DNA of 61,830 nucleotides from Candidatus Gastranaerophilales bacterium (lineage in GTDB: Bacteria; Cyanobacteriota; Vampirovibrionia; Gastranaerophilales; Gastranaerophilaceae): assembly GCA_900548405.1 (NCBI GenBank), contig UNSJ01000006.1:1-61830 (forward strand), given 5' to 3'. A program made the translations under genes and the position numbers. The number at the start of each line of letters is the position of its first letter. The stretch's first letter is position 1. The notes under the pieces are model-generated. The model was not told the origin of the DNA. It did not search any database and saw only the letters and a list, made by a program, of their open reading frames with translations. Shown piece after piece: positions 1 to 8,553 of the stretch.

Positions 1-9
1 ATGCATAAC

Positions 10-39
10 CCAATGTCGCGGGTCCAGCGGCTACGCTGG
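10..39 (+). repeat. REP-like palindromic repeat, copy 1
   Basis: A 30-nt element: CCAATGTCGCGGGT followed by a hairpin CCAGCG-GCTA-CGCTGG. It lies just past the 3' end of the leftward gshA gene. A second copy occurs at 58154..58183 on the opposite strand, where the outer stem pairs are TA/TA instead of CC/GG, so pairing is preserved although the bases differ. The match was found by eye; other copies in the genome cannot be seen from this window. Confidence 0.6.
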
Positions 40-88
40 TTGCTCCTTTCGTTATTATCATTATAAAATATTTTTCAAATTTTTCAAC

Positions 89-1408
89 TTATGATACAAA
101 TTGAATCAATTTACGCACATCCTTATTCCAGATGCCGTTCCAGTTGCGAATAATAACATCAGCAGGACATATTCCCTGAAGCGTATATTCTTTTATTGCA
201 TCAAGATATTTTTCTTCATAATTACTTTGACCTATTAATGATTTTTCTGAGATATAAAGTATTTCCTTTGCAATATCTTTAACTGCATATTTACCTATTC
301 TGGTTTCCATAGCAGTTTTCGGAACATTATATCTTAACTCTGAATAATCAGGATAATCAAACGGTTTTAACAAGTCTTCGATTTCCTCTATTGCAGAATG
401 ACTGTATAAAATACTTTTGTAAATTGCAAGAATAGAATATTGTAAGTCATTACCTACACAATCATGATTTCTGATTTCAATAAAATTACGCAATCTGACT
501 TCAGGGAAATAAAGATTTGCATGAAGTCTGAAATCATCAATATCAGCCTCAAACCCTTGAAATCCTTCTTCCATAAACTGATTAAAGCTTATCTTACCGT
601 TTATAGGGATTGTTTCACAATTACGGTTTATAAAAATCATAGGCGACTCAAGTACATAGTCAACGTAATCTTCAAAAGAAAGATGACCATCAATCTGACC
701 CGCAAAACCGCATCTGTCATTATCAGTATTCAGCCAGCTAAGCGCTCTGAAAGTTTTATAACCTGTTTCAACGCCCCCTCTGATTGGAGAATTTGCAAAC
801 ATTGCAGTAAGAAACGGAGTTAATTTATTTGCGACCCTGAATTTAATTGAAGCATCTTCTTCACTGTCAAAATCAAAACATGCCTGAATACCTGCTGTTT
901 CTCTCATCATAACATCAGAAAGAATTCCCCAAAGATACCTTGCCATAAGTTCATATCTTCTTTTTGGAATCAGGCTTATTGTCTTGTGTGTTGATAAAGG
1001 CGAAACACCGTAATTTAAAAGTTTTATTCCGGACTTATCCAAAACAGGTTTCATTTTTTTATCAAGTTCAGTTACTTTCTGCTTCAATTTCTCGATTGTA
1101 AAATCAGGCTTTAAACTTAATTCAACCTGACATCCCGGTTCAAGAGTAATAGTATCATGCTCTTGTTTAAGCCCGATGATATTGTAATCATCAGTTATAT
1201 AATCCCAATTTTCTTCTTTGGCAAACGCCCTGAGAAAATTACAAACACCTAAATCAGAATAATAATCTGCCGCTTTAGACGTAGATGTAAAAATCGGCAG
1301 CCTTTCATATTCAATGCCGACCTTGTGCTCGCTTTTTGGTTTGCATCCGCATTTGAAAAGCTTTACTATTTCTTTTTTCTCTAATTTGGTTTTTTGTAAA
1401 TTACTCAA
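89..1408 (-). CDS. gshA: Glutamate-cysteine ligase, plant/cyanobacterial type (GCS2 family)
   Basis: Joins L-glutamate and L-cysteine with ATP to make gamma-glutamylcysteine, the first step of glutathione or gamma-Glu-Cys thiol synthesis in the cytosol. The 439-residue length fits the GCS2 (plant-type) family. Visible family segments are VGIEYERLPI near residue 30, TLEPGCQVELS near residue 88, the GIQACFDFDSEED block near residue 175 with the following FANSPIRGG, and FIEIRNHDCVGND near residue 305. ATG at 1408. It is read away from rsmA, with about 90 nt between them. No gshB is present in the window, so whether full glutathione is made is not shown. Confidence 0.85.
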   Translation of the reverse strand: MSNLQKTKLEKKEIVKLFKCGCKPKSEHKVGIEYERLPIFTSTSKAADYYSDLGVCNFLRAFAKEENWDYITDDYNIIGLKQEHDTITLEPGCQVELSLKPDFTIEKLKQKVTELDKKMKPVLDKSGIKLLNYGVSPLSTHKTISLIPKRRYELMARYLWGILSDVMMRETAGIQACFDFDSEEDASIKFRVANKLTPFLTAMFANSPIRGGVETGYKTFRALSWLNTDNDRCGFAGQIDGHLSFEDYVDYVLESPMIFINRNCETIPINGKISFNQFMEEGFQGFEADIDDFRLHANLYFPEVRLRNFIEIRNHDCVGNDLQYSILAIYKSILYSHSAIEEIEDLLKPFDYPDYSELRYNVPKTAMETRIGKYAVKDIAKEILYISEKSLIGQSNYEEKYLDAIKEYTLQGICPADVIIRNWNGIWNKDVRKLIQFVS

Positions 1409-1499
1409 TTTTTTAACCCCCGTTCATTATAGCATCTACAAAACTAACAAAAAACTTTTTTTAAAACATTTGCCTGTGTGTGGTATTATTATAGGTAAG

Positions 1500-2336
1500 A
1501 TGAACTACTTCGAAAGAGCAAAATACTTTAAAACTAAAAAAAGACTTGGTCAAAACTTTCTTATTGACGGTCAAGCAATCAGTGATATTATTGATTTTGC
1601 AGAAATTCAACCTGATGATACGGTTATAGAAATCGGACCGGGTGTGGGATTTGTAACAGAACAGCTGGTTAAGCATGCCAAACAGGTAATTGCAATCGAA
1701 CTTGATGAACAGGCAATTAAAGAACTTGAAAAACTTAATGCCCCAAATCTTAAAATAATTCACAACGATATATTAAAACAGGACTTGTCGGAACTTTGCG
1801 AGGGTAAAGTTAAAATAGTTGCAAATATTCCATACTATATTACAAGCCCGATTATTGCTCATCTTCTGGGTGAAATAGATGATTTGAACAACAAAAACAG
1901 AAACAAGATTACGGATATTCTTCTTATGGTTCAGGAAGAAGTTGCAAGAAGAATGGTTGCGGATGAAAATTCACCCTCAAAACAATACGGTCTTTTAACA
2001 ATTCTTTCTCAATTTTGGGCTGATGTTGAAATCGTAAGGCTTGTGGGCAGAAAATCTTTTTATCCCGCACCGAAAGTTAACTCCGCAGTTGTAAAATTAC
2101 GGGTAAGAGAAAAACCTCTGCTTGAATTAAGCGATTACTCCCATTTCAGAAAAACCATAAAATCAGCATTTTCACAGCGCAGAAAAAATATTAAAAACTG
2201 CCTTCTTTCAGGCGGCTTTGCAAAAGAAAACATTCAAAAAGCCCTTGCTAAACTCGGGCTTGACGAAAATGTAAGAGGCGAAAAGCTCTCAATAGAAACT
2301 TTCGGAGCTTTGTCGGAGGCTCTTAATGAAAATTAA
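1500..2336 (+). CDS. rsmA: 16S rRNA (adenine1518-N6/adenine1519-N6)-dimethyltransferase
   Basis: Dimethylates the two adjacent adenines in the 3'-terminal helix-45 loop of 16S rRNA during late 30S assembly, using S-adenosylmethionine. The start is taken as ATG 1500 (278 residues): the reading frame stays open further upstream to 1314, but the family begins with the segment KKRLGQNFLID, which sits about 15 residues after this ATG. The SAM-binding motif VIEIGPGVGFVTE and the catalytic NIPYYI motif are intact. It overlaps ispE by 11 nt, so the two are translationally coupled, an arrangement common in bacteria. Confidence 0.92.
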   Translation: MNYFERAKYFKTKKRLGQNFLIDGQAISDIIDFAEIQPDDTVIEIGPGVGFVTEQLVKHAKQVIAIELDEQAIKELEKLNAPNLKIIHNDILKQDLSELCEGKVKIVANIPYYITSPIIAHLLGEIDDLNNKNRNKITDILLMVQEEVARRMVADENSPSKQYGLLTILSQFWADVEIVRLVGRKSFYPAPKVNSAVVKLRVREKPLLELSDYSHFRKTIKSAFSQRRKNIKNCLLSGGFAKENIQKALAKLGLDENVRGEKLSIETFGALSEALNEN

Positions 2337-3135
2337 AGTTCAATGTCCGGCAAAAATAAATTTAACATTGAAAGTATTGGATAAACGCCAAGACGGTTTT
2401 CACAACATTAAAAGCATAATGCAGACAATCAGCCTTTATGATTATCTGACAATCACATGTGAGCCAAGTGCAAAATTTGAAATTAATCTTTCAGGCACAA
2501 GCACTGAAATTCCTTATAACGAAAAAAACCTTGTTCATAAAGCGATAATGCTTTTTGTTGAATATGCAAACCTTTCTCCCCATAAAATCAATGTTTTTAT
2601 AGAGAAAAATATTCCTGTTGCGGCAGGTCTTGCAGGTGGAAGCACTGATGCTGCGGGAACACTTTTCGCTCTGAATGAAATTTTCAACAAACCTTTATCC
2701 AAAGAAGAATTACATAAACTCTGTGCAAAACTCGGTTCAGATTTAAACTTCTGCCTTGAAGGAGGAAGGCAAATAACTGAGGGACGAGGAGAAATATTAA
2801 CCCCTCTTGAATTTGAAGAATTTAAAGTATCTCTTATAAAACCTTTAAATCTAGGCATAAGCGCAAAAGAAGCCTACACAAAATTTTCAGAAAAAAGAAG
2901 CAGCAATTTCACATCAAAATTCGGCTCCCGTGAAACTTTTAAAAATGACCTTGAATGGGCAGTAATTGATGATTATGAGGAGCTGAAAAATATAAAAAAT
3001 TTATATCCCGATTCTGTAATGTCAGGTTCGGGCTCAACTTATTTTAGTGTTAATATGGAGTTTAACCCCGCTCAGGATTATTGGGTTGCAAACAATCTTA
3101 AAGCTGTTGCCGACGGAATTTGTGTTGCAAAATAA
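2326..3135 (+). CDS. ispE: 4-diphosphocytidyl-2-C-methyl-D-erythritol kinase
   Basis: Phosphorylates CDP-methylerythritol at the 2-hydroxyl in the non-mevalonate (MEP) route to isoprenoids. A GHMP kinase of 269 residues. The N-terminal CPAKINLTLKVL segment and the ATP-binding glycine-rich loop PVAAGLAGGSTDAAG (about residues 96-110) are intact, and the C-terminal MSGSGSTYF motif 3 is present. The ATG lies inside the end of rsmA. A strong hairpin terminator follows directly after the stop codon, so the rsmA-ispE unit ends here. Confidence 0.92.
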   Translation: MKIKVQCPAKINLTLKVLDKRQDGFHNIKSIMQTISLYDYLTITCEPSAKFEINLSGTSTEIPYNEKNLVHKAIMLFVEYANLSPHKINVFIEKNIPVAAGLAGGSTDAAGTLFALNEIFNKPLSKEELHKLCAKLGSDLNFCLEGGRQITEGRGEILTPLEFEEFKVSLIKPLNLGISAKEAYTKFSEKRSSNFTSKFGSRETFKNDLEWAVIDDYEELKNIKNLYPDSVMSGSGSTYFSVNMEFNPAQDYWVANNLKAVADGICVAK

Positions 3136-3168
3136 AAGACCTTCCTGACAGTTGGAAGGTCTTTTTTA
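3135..3168 (+). terminator. Intrinsic terminator after rsmA-ispE
   Basis: AAAGACCTTCC pairs with GGAAGGTCTTT around an 8-nt loop and is followed by a T run. It begins at the last base of the ispE stop codon. The opposing gene ends at 3198, so the hairpin may serve both directions. Confidence 0.85.
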
Positions 3169-3197
3169 TATTAAAGGAGACGTAATATTGTTGATAC

Positions 3198-4820
3198 TTA
3201 TGCTGCTTTTTTAGGTTGTTGATTTTGTTGTGCTTCAGCCATTGCAGCGTCACGTTCTTCTGCTGAATTATAAATTTTGCTTCTGTTACCGTTACAATCA
3301 ACGTAGAAATATCTTGCATTACCGTCAGCAGCTTTACCTTTGTATCTCTTGAATGTTTTTGAAAATTCTGTTGCTTTTTCTTTTACATCCGCATCACAGT
3401 CTACATTATATTTTTTACCGTTGATTTCAGAATATAAACGAATTTTATCCGGTTGTGTTTTTTCATTGTATTTAATTCCATGTTTATCTTTCAGGTAATG
3501 TACAATATCTAAGATTTCTTTGTTTTCTTCTTTTGTTCTCTTATTTGGATCTAAAGTGAAACCTGAGCCGTCTTCACGTTTGTACTTAGCTGCAACTATA
3601 CCTGTCCAGTATTCGCCTTTTTTAACTTTATAATCGCAAATTTCTTCATGTACTTCATCCGGAGTTAACGGACAAGGTTCAACAGGAGGCTCAACCGGAG
3701 GTTCTACCTGAGGCTGAATGGGCGGCTGCACAGGAGGTTTAACTGGAGGCGGTATAATTTCTTTACCAGGTTCATAAACCTTAGCTTCTTTGTTTCCTTT
3801 ATCCTTGATAAATCCCATTGTTGCCAAACCGATACCGACACCTAATAATGCGCCTGCTTTTGCACCCTGTCCTGCTGAGCTTAAGCCTGATTTAGCTTTT
3901 GCTGTTGCTGTATCGGTTGAAGTTGCTGTATCGGTTGAAGTTGCAGATTCAATAATATTACCTGCTTTATCATAAATATTTGCTGTTGCGTTTGATGTTG
4001 AGGTAGCAGTTGAAGTAGCTGTCGCTATAACATTACCTGCAAGAAGTCCTGATGCGCCCAATGCTGCACCTAATCCTGCTGTTGCTGCTGTAACACCGCC
4101 GACATACAAGCCTCTGTATAAACCTGTGTTGTCTTTTTCATATCCGATGTTGGATTTTTTTGCAACATCTTTAATAACGCTTGCTTTAACATTATGTTGT
4201 TCTGCAGCTTCACGTCTTTCTTTCAAGCTCAAATAGAAATTATCTGTTTCGCCTTCTGATGTATGAAGATTTGCAAAATCGAATGCTGCTTTCTTAAATT
4301 TTGTGCTTGAGAAGTTTCCTTTTTCATCATAAAACATTTCTTTATTATTTTCTATGAATTTGCGAGTCTTTTTACCGCTTACATATTCATTTTCAATTAA
4401 TTGAGCATCAGCTTTATTCTTTGCCTCTTTTTTGCTCAAACCGTCTTTTCTGTATTGTTCAATTAATTCTTTTCTTTGAGTTTCGCGTTCTTTTTCTGCT
4501 GCTTTGTATTCATTTTTATCAATGAATACTCTTGTTGCGTAGAAATCTTCTTCGCGTTCTTTATTTTTTACATAATTTTTAGCCATTTTTTCGGCTTGCT
4601 TTTCAGATTCAACTTTATCCTGACTTCCTTCAATGCCGTGTTTTAAGAAGTTTTGTTTAGCTTCTTCTTCAGCTTTTTTACGATCAGCTTTTGTTAAAAG
4701 TGTTCTTTGAATTTCTTCATTAAGTTTAGCTTTTTCCGCTTTTTCTTTTTCAATTGTATCTGTAACTGCAACTTTAGGTTTATTAGCAGACACAGCATCA
4801 ACTCTTTTTACGTCTGTCAT
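3198..4820 (-). CDS. Large low-complexity protein with glycine/alanine-rich segment, proline-rich hinge and LysM-like C-terminal domain
   Basis: Function unknown. ATG 4820 was chosen over an in-frame start at 4850 because AAAGGGG lies a few nt upstream (540 residues). The first ~210 residues are highly charged (Lys/Glu rich, probably coiled coil). A small-residue stretch of about 100 residues follows, with hydrophobic glycine-zipper-like patches (GLGAALGASGLLAG and GALLGVGIGLATMGFI) either side of a Ser/Thr/Ala region with two STDTAT repeats. Then comes a PP-V-PP proline hinge and a domain starting YKVKKGEYWTGIVAAKY, which resembles the first half of LysM (peptidoglycan binding). There is no signal peptide. 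A role at the envelope is plausible but inferred. Confidence 0.7.
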   Translation of the reverse strand: MTDVKRVDAVSANKPKVAVTDTIEKEKAEKAKLNEEIQRTLLTKADRKKAEEEAKQNFLKHGIEGSQDKVESEKQAEKMAKNYVKNKEREEDFYATRVFIDKNEYKAAEKERETQRKELIEQYRKDGLSKKEAKNKADAQLIENEYVSGKKTRKFIENNKEMFYDEKGNFSSTKFKKAAFDFANLHTSEGETDNFYLSLKERREAAEQHNVKASVIKDVAKKSNIGYEKDNTGLYRGLYVGGVTAATAGLGAALGASGLLAGNVIATATSTATSTSNATANIYDKAGNIIESATSTDTATSTDTATAKAKSGLSSAGQGAKAGALLGVGIGLATMGFIKDKGNKEAKVYEPGKEIIPPPVKPPVQPPIQPQVEPPVEPPVEPCPLTPDEVHEEICDYKVKKGEYWTGIVAAKYKREDGSGFTLDPNKRTKEENKEILDIVHYLKDKHGIKYNEKTQPDKIRLYSEINGKKYNVDCDADVKEKATEFSKTFKRYKGKAADGNARYFYVDCNGNRSKIYNSAEERDAAMAEAQQNQQPKKAA

Positions 4821-5000
4821 TGTTTCCCCTTTCAATTTTCCTCGTGACAAGAAAATTAATTTTATAAATATCCCCTATACACTTATAAAAAATTTTTGTT
4901 TATGAAAATTGCATGATTGTGAAAATTTTTCTTTACATTTGTTAACAAAAATCACCTGCAAGACTATTCCAATAAAAAAACTATGGTGTATTATGTTATT

Positions 5001-5969
5001 ATGGCGATATTAGAGGTAAAAAACCTTAATTTAGGATTTAACTGCGAATGCGGATTCAGACAGGCATTGTTCGATGTATCATTTTCTCTTGAAAAGGGTA
5101 AAATGCACGCGCTTGTGGGAGAATCTGGATGCGGAAAAACAATCAGCGCAATGAGTATATTAAGGCTTCTTCCAAAAACAGCAAGAATAACAGACGGTAA
5201 AATTATTTTTAAAGAAGAAAACATTCTTGAACTACCTGAAAAAAAGATGCAGCAGGTAAGAGGGGCTAAAATTGCATTAATTCCCCAGGATCCTATGACA
5301 TCTTTAAATCCTTTATACACCGTAGGAAACCAGCTTATTGAAGTAATAAAAATTCATCAGGGACTTGAAGGAAAAGAAGCATATAAAAAAGCTCTGGATG
5401 CTTTAGAAGCTGTACAAATCCCCTGTGCTGCGGAACGCATGAAAGCTTATCCTCATGAGTTTTCAGGCGGAATGAAACAGCGCGCAATTATTGCTATGGC
5501 TTTAGCTTGTCAGGCAGAAATTCTTATTGCAGATGAACCCACAACAGCTCTCGATGTTACTATTCAGGCTCAAATAATGAATCTTCTGGACAAAATAAAA
5601 AAAGAACGCGAAACTGCAATATTGCTTATTACTCACGATTTGGCTCTGGTAGGCGAAAATGCTGATTACATCTCTGTTATGTATGCAGGAAGAATTGTAG
5701 AAAACGCTTCATCCAAAGAGTTTTTCAAAAAACCTAAACATCCATATTCGCTTGCGCTCTTGCGTTCATTGCCTTCAAACAGAGGGAACAAACTTGCGAC
5801 AATTCAAGGTCAGCCGCCTTCAATTCAGCAAAACATATCAGGATGCAGATTTCACCCGAGATGCGAACAGTGTTTTGAGTTATGTATAACGCAAATTCCT
5901 CTTTTGGAAAATATAGGCGATGAACATTACTGTGCCTGCTTGCGGCAAAGCCGCTCTCCACGCGGATAA
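5001..5969 (+). CDS. ABC transporter ATP-binding protein, oligopeptide/dipeptide (DppD/OppD) family
   Basis: ATPase subunit that would power peptide, or nickel/di-peptide type, uptake. Walker A GESGCGKT, Q-loop PQDPMTSLNP, signature FSGGMKQR and Walker B LIADEPTTALD are all intact, and the C-terminal oligopeptide/dipeptide extension GCRFHPRCEQC is present. ATG 5001 gives the normal N-terminus (MAILEVKNLNLGF); an ATG at 4983 is also in frame. No clear ribosome-binding site is seen. No permease or binding-protein gene is nearby, so it is an orphan here. The last residues (RQSRSPRG) and the stop codon are encoded by the first unit of the tandem repeat at 5941, so the native end has been replaced. 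Confidence 0.85.
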   Translation: MAILEVKNLNLGFNCECGFRQALFDVSFSLEKGKMHALVGESGCGKTISAMSILRLLPKTARITDGKIIFKEENILELPEKKMQQVRGAKIALIPQDPMTSLNPLYTVGNQLIEVIKIHQGLEGKEAYKKALDALEAVQIPCAAERMKAYPHEFSGGMKQRAIIAMALACQAEILIADEPTTALDVTIQAQIMNLLDKIKKERETAILLITHDLALVGENADYISVMYAGRIVENASSKEFFKKPKHPYSLALLRSLPSNRGNKLATIQGQPPSIQQNISGCRFHPRCEQCFELCITQIPLLENIGDEHYCACLRQSRSPRG

Positions 5970-6122
5970 GTCTTTTAGAAGTTCTCAAATCCCCGTGCCT
6001 TCTTTTTGCGGCAAAGCCGCTCTCCACGCGGGTAAGTCTTTTAGAAGTTCTCAAATCCCCGTGCCTTCTTTTTGCGGCAAAGCCGCTCTCCACGCGGATA
6101 AATCTTTTAGAAGTTCTCAAAT
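5941..6122 (+). repeat. Tandem array of a 66-bp hairpin-containing repeat (2.75 units)
   Basis: Units start at 5941, 6007 and 6073, each beginning TGCGGCAAAGCCGC and ending in CCCGTGCCTTCTTT; the third is cut short. Units 1 and 2 differ by a single base in this read. GCGGC-AAA-GCCGC folds as a hairpin. Because 66 is a multiple of three, long frames stay open through the array on both strands, which are artefacts. Diverged copies lie at 39614..39720, 42397..42443 and partly 56131..56181, all in the opposite orientation. Confidence 0.9.
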
Positions 6123-6131
6123 CCTCTTGGT

Positions 6132-7235
6132 TTATTTTTTAACTACTCTTGAAGGATTATTTTCATTTTCTTTGGCGTGTTTTGCATTAGTATGCAATTT
6201 TTTTGTGGCAAAGGCTAAAACTCCCAAAGCAACAGCTCCGCCAAAAATCATTAAACCTTTTTTCGGAAATGATTTTTTAACGGTCTGTTTAGTTTGTCCA
6301 ATAGGATTTTCATACCAGTTTTTATTTATAAAAATATCTTCCGCATTATCATAAAATATTTTATTCAAAGCACTTTCTGCTTCCTGAGGTTTTCCGTTAT
6401 AGAACTCTTTAACTGTTTCTTCAATAAAATCAGCAAATTTACCGTATTTTTCTTTATCACCCATTTCCGCAATAGGCGTATCAGAACCGAAAAGAATACG
6501 TTCAGGACCTATTTTATCAAGTGCATGTTTTATAACATTTTTGTTTTGTTCTGCATTCTCCCACAAGCCTGTAAGCCAGGAAACATCAACATACAAATTA
6601 GATTTTCCGGCTTTAACCGATTCTGAAATATTGTCTATTGTTTTCATAAGCTGCTCGGGAGTAGACATCAAATCAATGTGATAAAGCACAACGGGAAGTT
6701 TTTTATGTCTTTCAGCAAGTCGTATAATATCAACAGGATTGGATTTTCCATCGGTTACGGAATGGAAAACACACGGCATAGCTTTATCTTCCGCAAGAGA
6801 TAAATATGCGGCATAAGCATCAAAATTATCTTTTATAGCCTTATCGGTATTTGTCGGGTGAAATTTCATACCCACGAAATTTCCAGTCTTTAAAATATTT
6901 TCTGCAACACCTATGCCTTTTGATATTCCGGGCTGGCAGGAAAGAAGCGGATATAATTTAACATTTCCGTTACCTGCTATTCTTTGAATTTCTTGTGCTG
7001 CATTCAGTTCGGACATGAATTTTTCGCTTCCTTCAGCGTTCAGCCCCGATACAGAACTTACAAGAACTTTTTTTACGTTATTTATTTCGACTGTATCAAT
7101 AATGTTCTGCGCAGTATAATTAAATGTCTTATTATGAATACCATCATACATTTCTCCGACATGTCCCTGTACATCAAACTTTCGTCTGTCACCTGTAAAA
7201 GACGGACTTAACATTTGTACTGATTGAATTTTCAT
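6132..7235 (-). CDS. Amidohydrolase-2 family TIM-barrel protein with C-terminal membrane anchor
   Basis: Predicted metal-dependent hydrolase or decarboxylase; substrate unknown. After a short N-terminal tag (MKIQSVQMLSPSFTG) the barrel begins KFDVQGHVGE, in place of the usual D-x-H-x-H, followed by FVGMKFHP, FHSVTDG, LYHIDL and ERILFGSDTPI, the family's C-terminal Asp motif. Near residue 325 is one hydrophobic segment (LMIFGGAVALGVLAFA) flanked by lysines, followed by a basic tail, so the enzyme may sit on the inner membrane. The GH-x-GE motif has only one of the two classical histidines. Third gene of a rimI-bioY operon, 14 nt after bioY. Confidence 0.7.
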   Translation of the reverse strand: MKIQSVQMLSPSFTGDRRKFDVQGHVGEMYDGIHNKTFNYTAQNIIDTVEINNVKKVLVSSVSGLNAEGSEKFMSELNAAQEIQRIAGNGNVKLYPLLSCQPGISKGIGVAENILKTGNFVGMKFHPTNTDKAIKDNFDAYAAYLSLAEDKAMPCVFHSVTDGKSNPVDIIRLAERHKKLPVVLYHIDLMSTPEQLMKTIDNISESVKAGKSNLYVDVSWLTGLWENAEQNKNVIKHALDKIGPERILFGSDTPIAEMGDKEKYGKFADFIEETVKEFYNGKPQEAESALNKIFYDNAEDIFINKNWYENPIGQTKQTVKKSFPKKGLMIFGGAVALGVLAFATKKLHTNAKHAKENENNPSRVVKK

Positions 7236-7249
7236 TTTCTTTTAACTCC

Positions 7250-7912
7250 TTACATAAAGAACCACAAAATGATTTTTGCATACTTAGCAATAAAGACCAT
7301 AGCAAAACTAAAAACAAAATCATATATAATTTTTATACCGCTCTGCGCAACAATCCAGCCGTTCATAAAAGCCCAGCCCTCATGTTTTAAGCCTGCGATA
7401 AAAAGCATATATAATACACCGATTAAGTGGATTGTTAAAACACCCACGAGAACTGCATGCAGCATATTTCTGTTTGTAAAACCGCTTTTCAAAATAGAAC
7501 CCGCAAAAAATATAGCAGGAATATACGCAAGAATATAACCGAAGCTGTATTCAAAAATATATTTAGGTCCTCCTCCGAGTGCAAAAACAGGAATAATAAA
7601 AAGACCGAGCAAAATATATAACAAAATGCTCATTGTCCCGAATTTTCTGCCAAGAAATGCTCCTATAAACATTACGACAGGTATTTGCGGAATCAGTTTA
7701 TAAGTATGTATAAAATCAACAACGTTTAATTGTTCTCCCGAAAAAAGTCCTGACGGGATAATAAAATGCGTAACATTAATTTGAATAAATGTCGCAAGAA
7801 TTAACAAAAACGTACAGCACAAAATCAAAAGCAAGCTTCCGAACGACAATCTGATGCCTTCAATCTGCTTTTTTATAACTCTTATTTTGGGAGTTGCGGC
7901 TGTGTCTGTCAT
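7250..7912 (-). CDS. bioY: Biotin transporter S component BioY
   Basis: Substrate-binding membrane subunit of an ECF-type biotin importer. 220 residues with about six membrane segments. Family features include IPQIPVVMFIGAFLGRKFG, LYILLGLFIIPVFA followed by GGGPKYIFEYSFGYILAYIP, and a conserved late segment. A cytosolic N-terminal extension of about 25 residues precedes TM1. Its first codons overlap the end of rimI (ATGA type, 4 nt). No BioM/EcfA or EcfT gene is in the window; it may share an energising module elsewhere or act alone. Confidence 0.85.
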   Translation of the reverse strand: MTDTAATPKIRVIKKQIEGIRLSFGSLLLILCCTFLLILATFIQINVTHFIIPSGLFSGEQLNVVDFIHTYKLIPQIPVVMFIGAFLGRKFGTMSILLYILLGLFIIPVFALGGGPKYIFEYSFGYILAYIPAIFFAGSILKSGFTNRNMLHAVLVGVLTIHLIGVLYMLFIAGLKHEGWAFMNGWIVAQSGIKIIYDFVFSFAMVFIAKYAKIILWFFM

Positions 7913-8430
7913 AGAATATTAATTTTCCCCTTTAACTCAACAATATTTTTTTCATACACTGACTTAAATTTATCGTAAAAAATATTTTCTGTCCACATTA
8001 TTAAGGCATCTTCATTATTGTCCTGATAGTATCCTTTACGTGACCCCAGTGATTTAAAACCGTATTTTTCATAAAGCGAAACAGCAGGGAAATTACTTAC
8101 TCTGACTTCAAGAGTAATATATTTTGCCATATTACGGTAACATTCTTCAATTATGGTTACAAGCAAAGACTCACCTACGTGTTTGCGTTTGTACTCAGGA
8201 GATACGGCAATATTAGTGATATGCGCCTCCTCCAAGATTTGCCAGCAGCCTGCATAAGCTATTAATTCGTCATTTTGATTATAAACACTGTAATATCTGG
8301 CAAGATCATTCGAAAGTTCGTTATAAAAAGATTCTTTAGACCAGTGATGCTCACCGTATGCTTTTGCCTCAATAGCAATTACCGCATCCACGTCTGATTT
8401 TTGCATAGGTTTCATCTTAATGCTTAACAT
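7909..8430 (-). CDS. rimI: Ribosomal-protein alanine N-acetyltransferase-like GNAT enzyme
   Basis: GNAT acyltransferase that transfers acetyl from acetyl-CoA to an N-terminal amine, classically on ribosomal protein S18. Order of elements: MKPMQKSDVDAVIAIEAKAY (beta1-alpha1), YAGCWQILEEAHITNIAVSP (beta4), the acetyl-CoA loop EYKRKHVGESLL (Q/R-x-x-G-x-G/A type, with RKHVGES), and LEVRVSNFPAVSLYEKYGF, the RimI signature V-x-N-x-x-A-x-x-L-Y-x-K-x-G-F. About 25 residues longer at the C-terminus than E. coli RimI. First gene of a three-gene operon with bioY. Confidence 0.8.
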   Translation of the reverse strand: MLSIKMKPMQKSDVDAVIAIEAKAYGEHHWSKESFYNELSNDLARYYSVYNQNDELIAYAGCWQILEEAHITNIAVSPEYKRKHVGESLLVTIIEECYRNMAKYITLEVRVSNFPAVSLYEKYGFKSLGSRKGYYQDNNEDALIMWTENIFYDKFKSVYEKNIVELKGKINIL

Positions 8431-8553
8431 ACTTTGATTTTAGCATAGAAAAAAGTGAGATGAGGGTTTATTAAATTTTATTTACCTATTGATTTAAACG
8501 GCTCAATATGATATAAATGAGATTAAGAGAGACTAAGTTTAGGAATTAAAAAA

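Noticed and set aside
1314..1499. 62-residue N-terminal extension of RsmA
   Set aside because: It overlaps the divergent gshA gene and its promoter; the family begins at the ATG at 1500.
5734..6354. Long frames on both strands across the 66-bp repeat array (repetitive Arg/Ser- or Cys/His-rich proteins)
   Set aside because: The repeat unit is a multiple of three, so frames stay open by arithmetic; they overlap real genes, and have no ribosome-binding sites.
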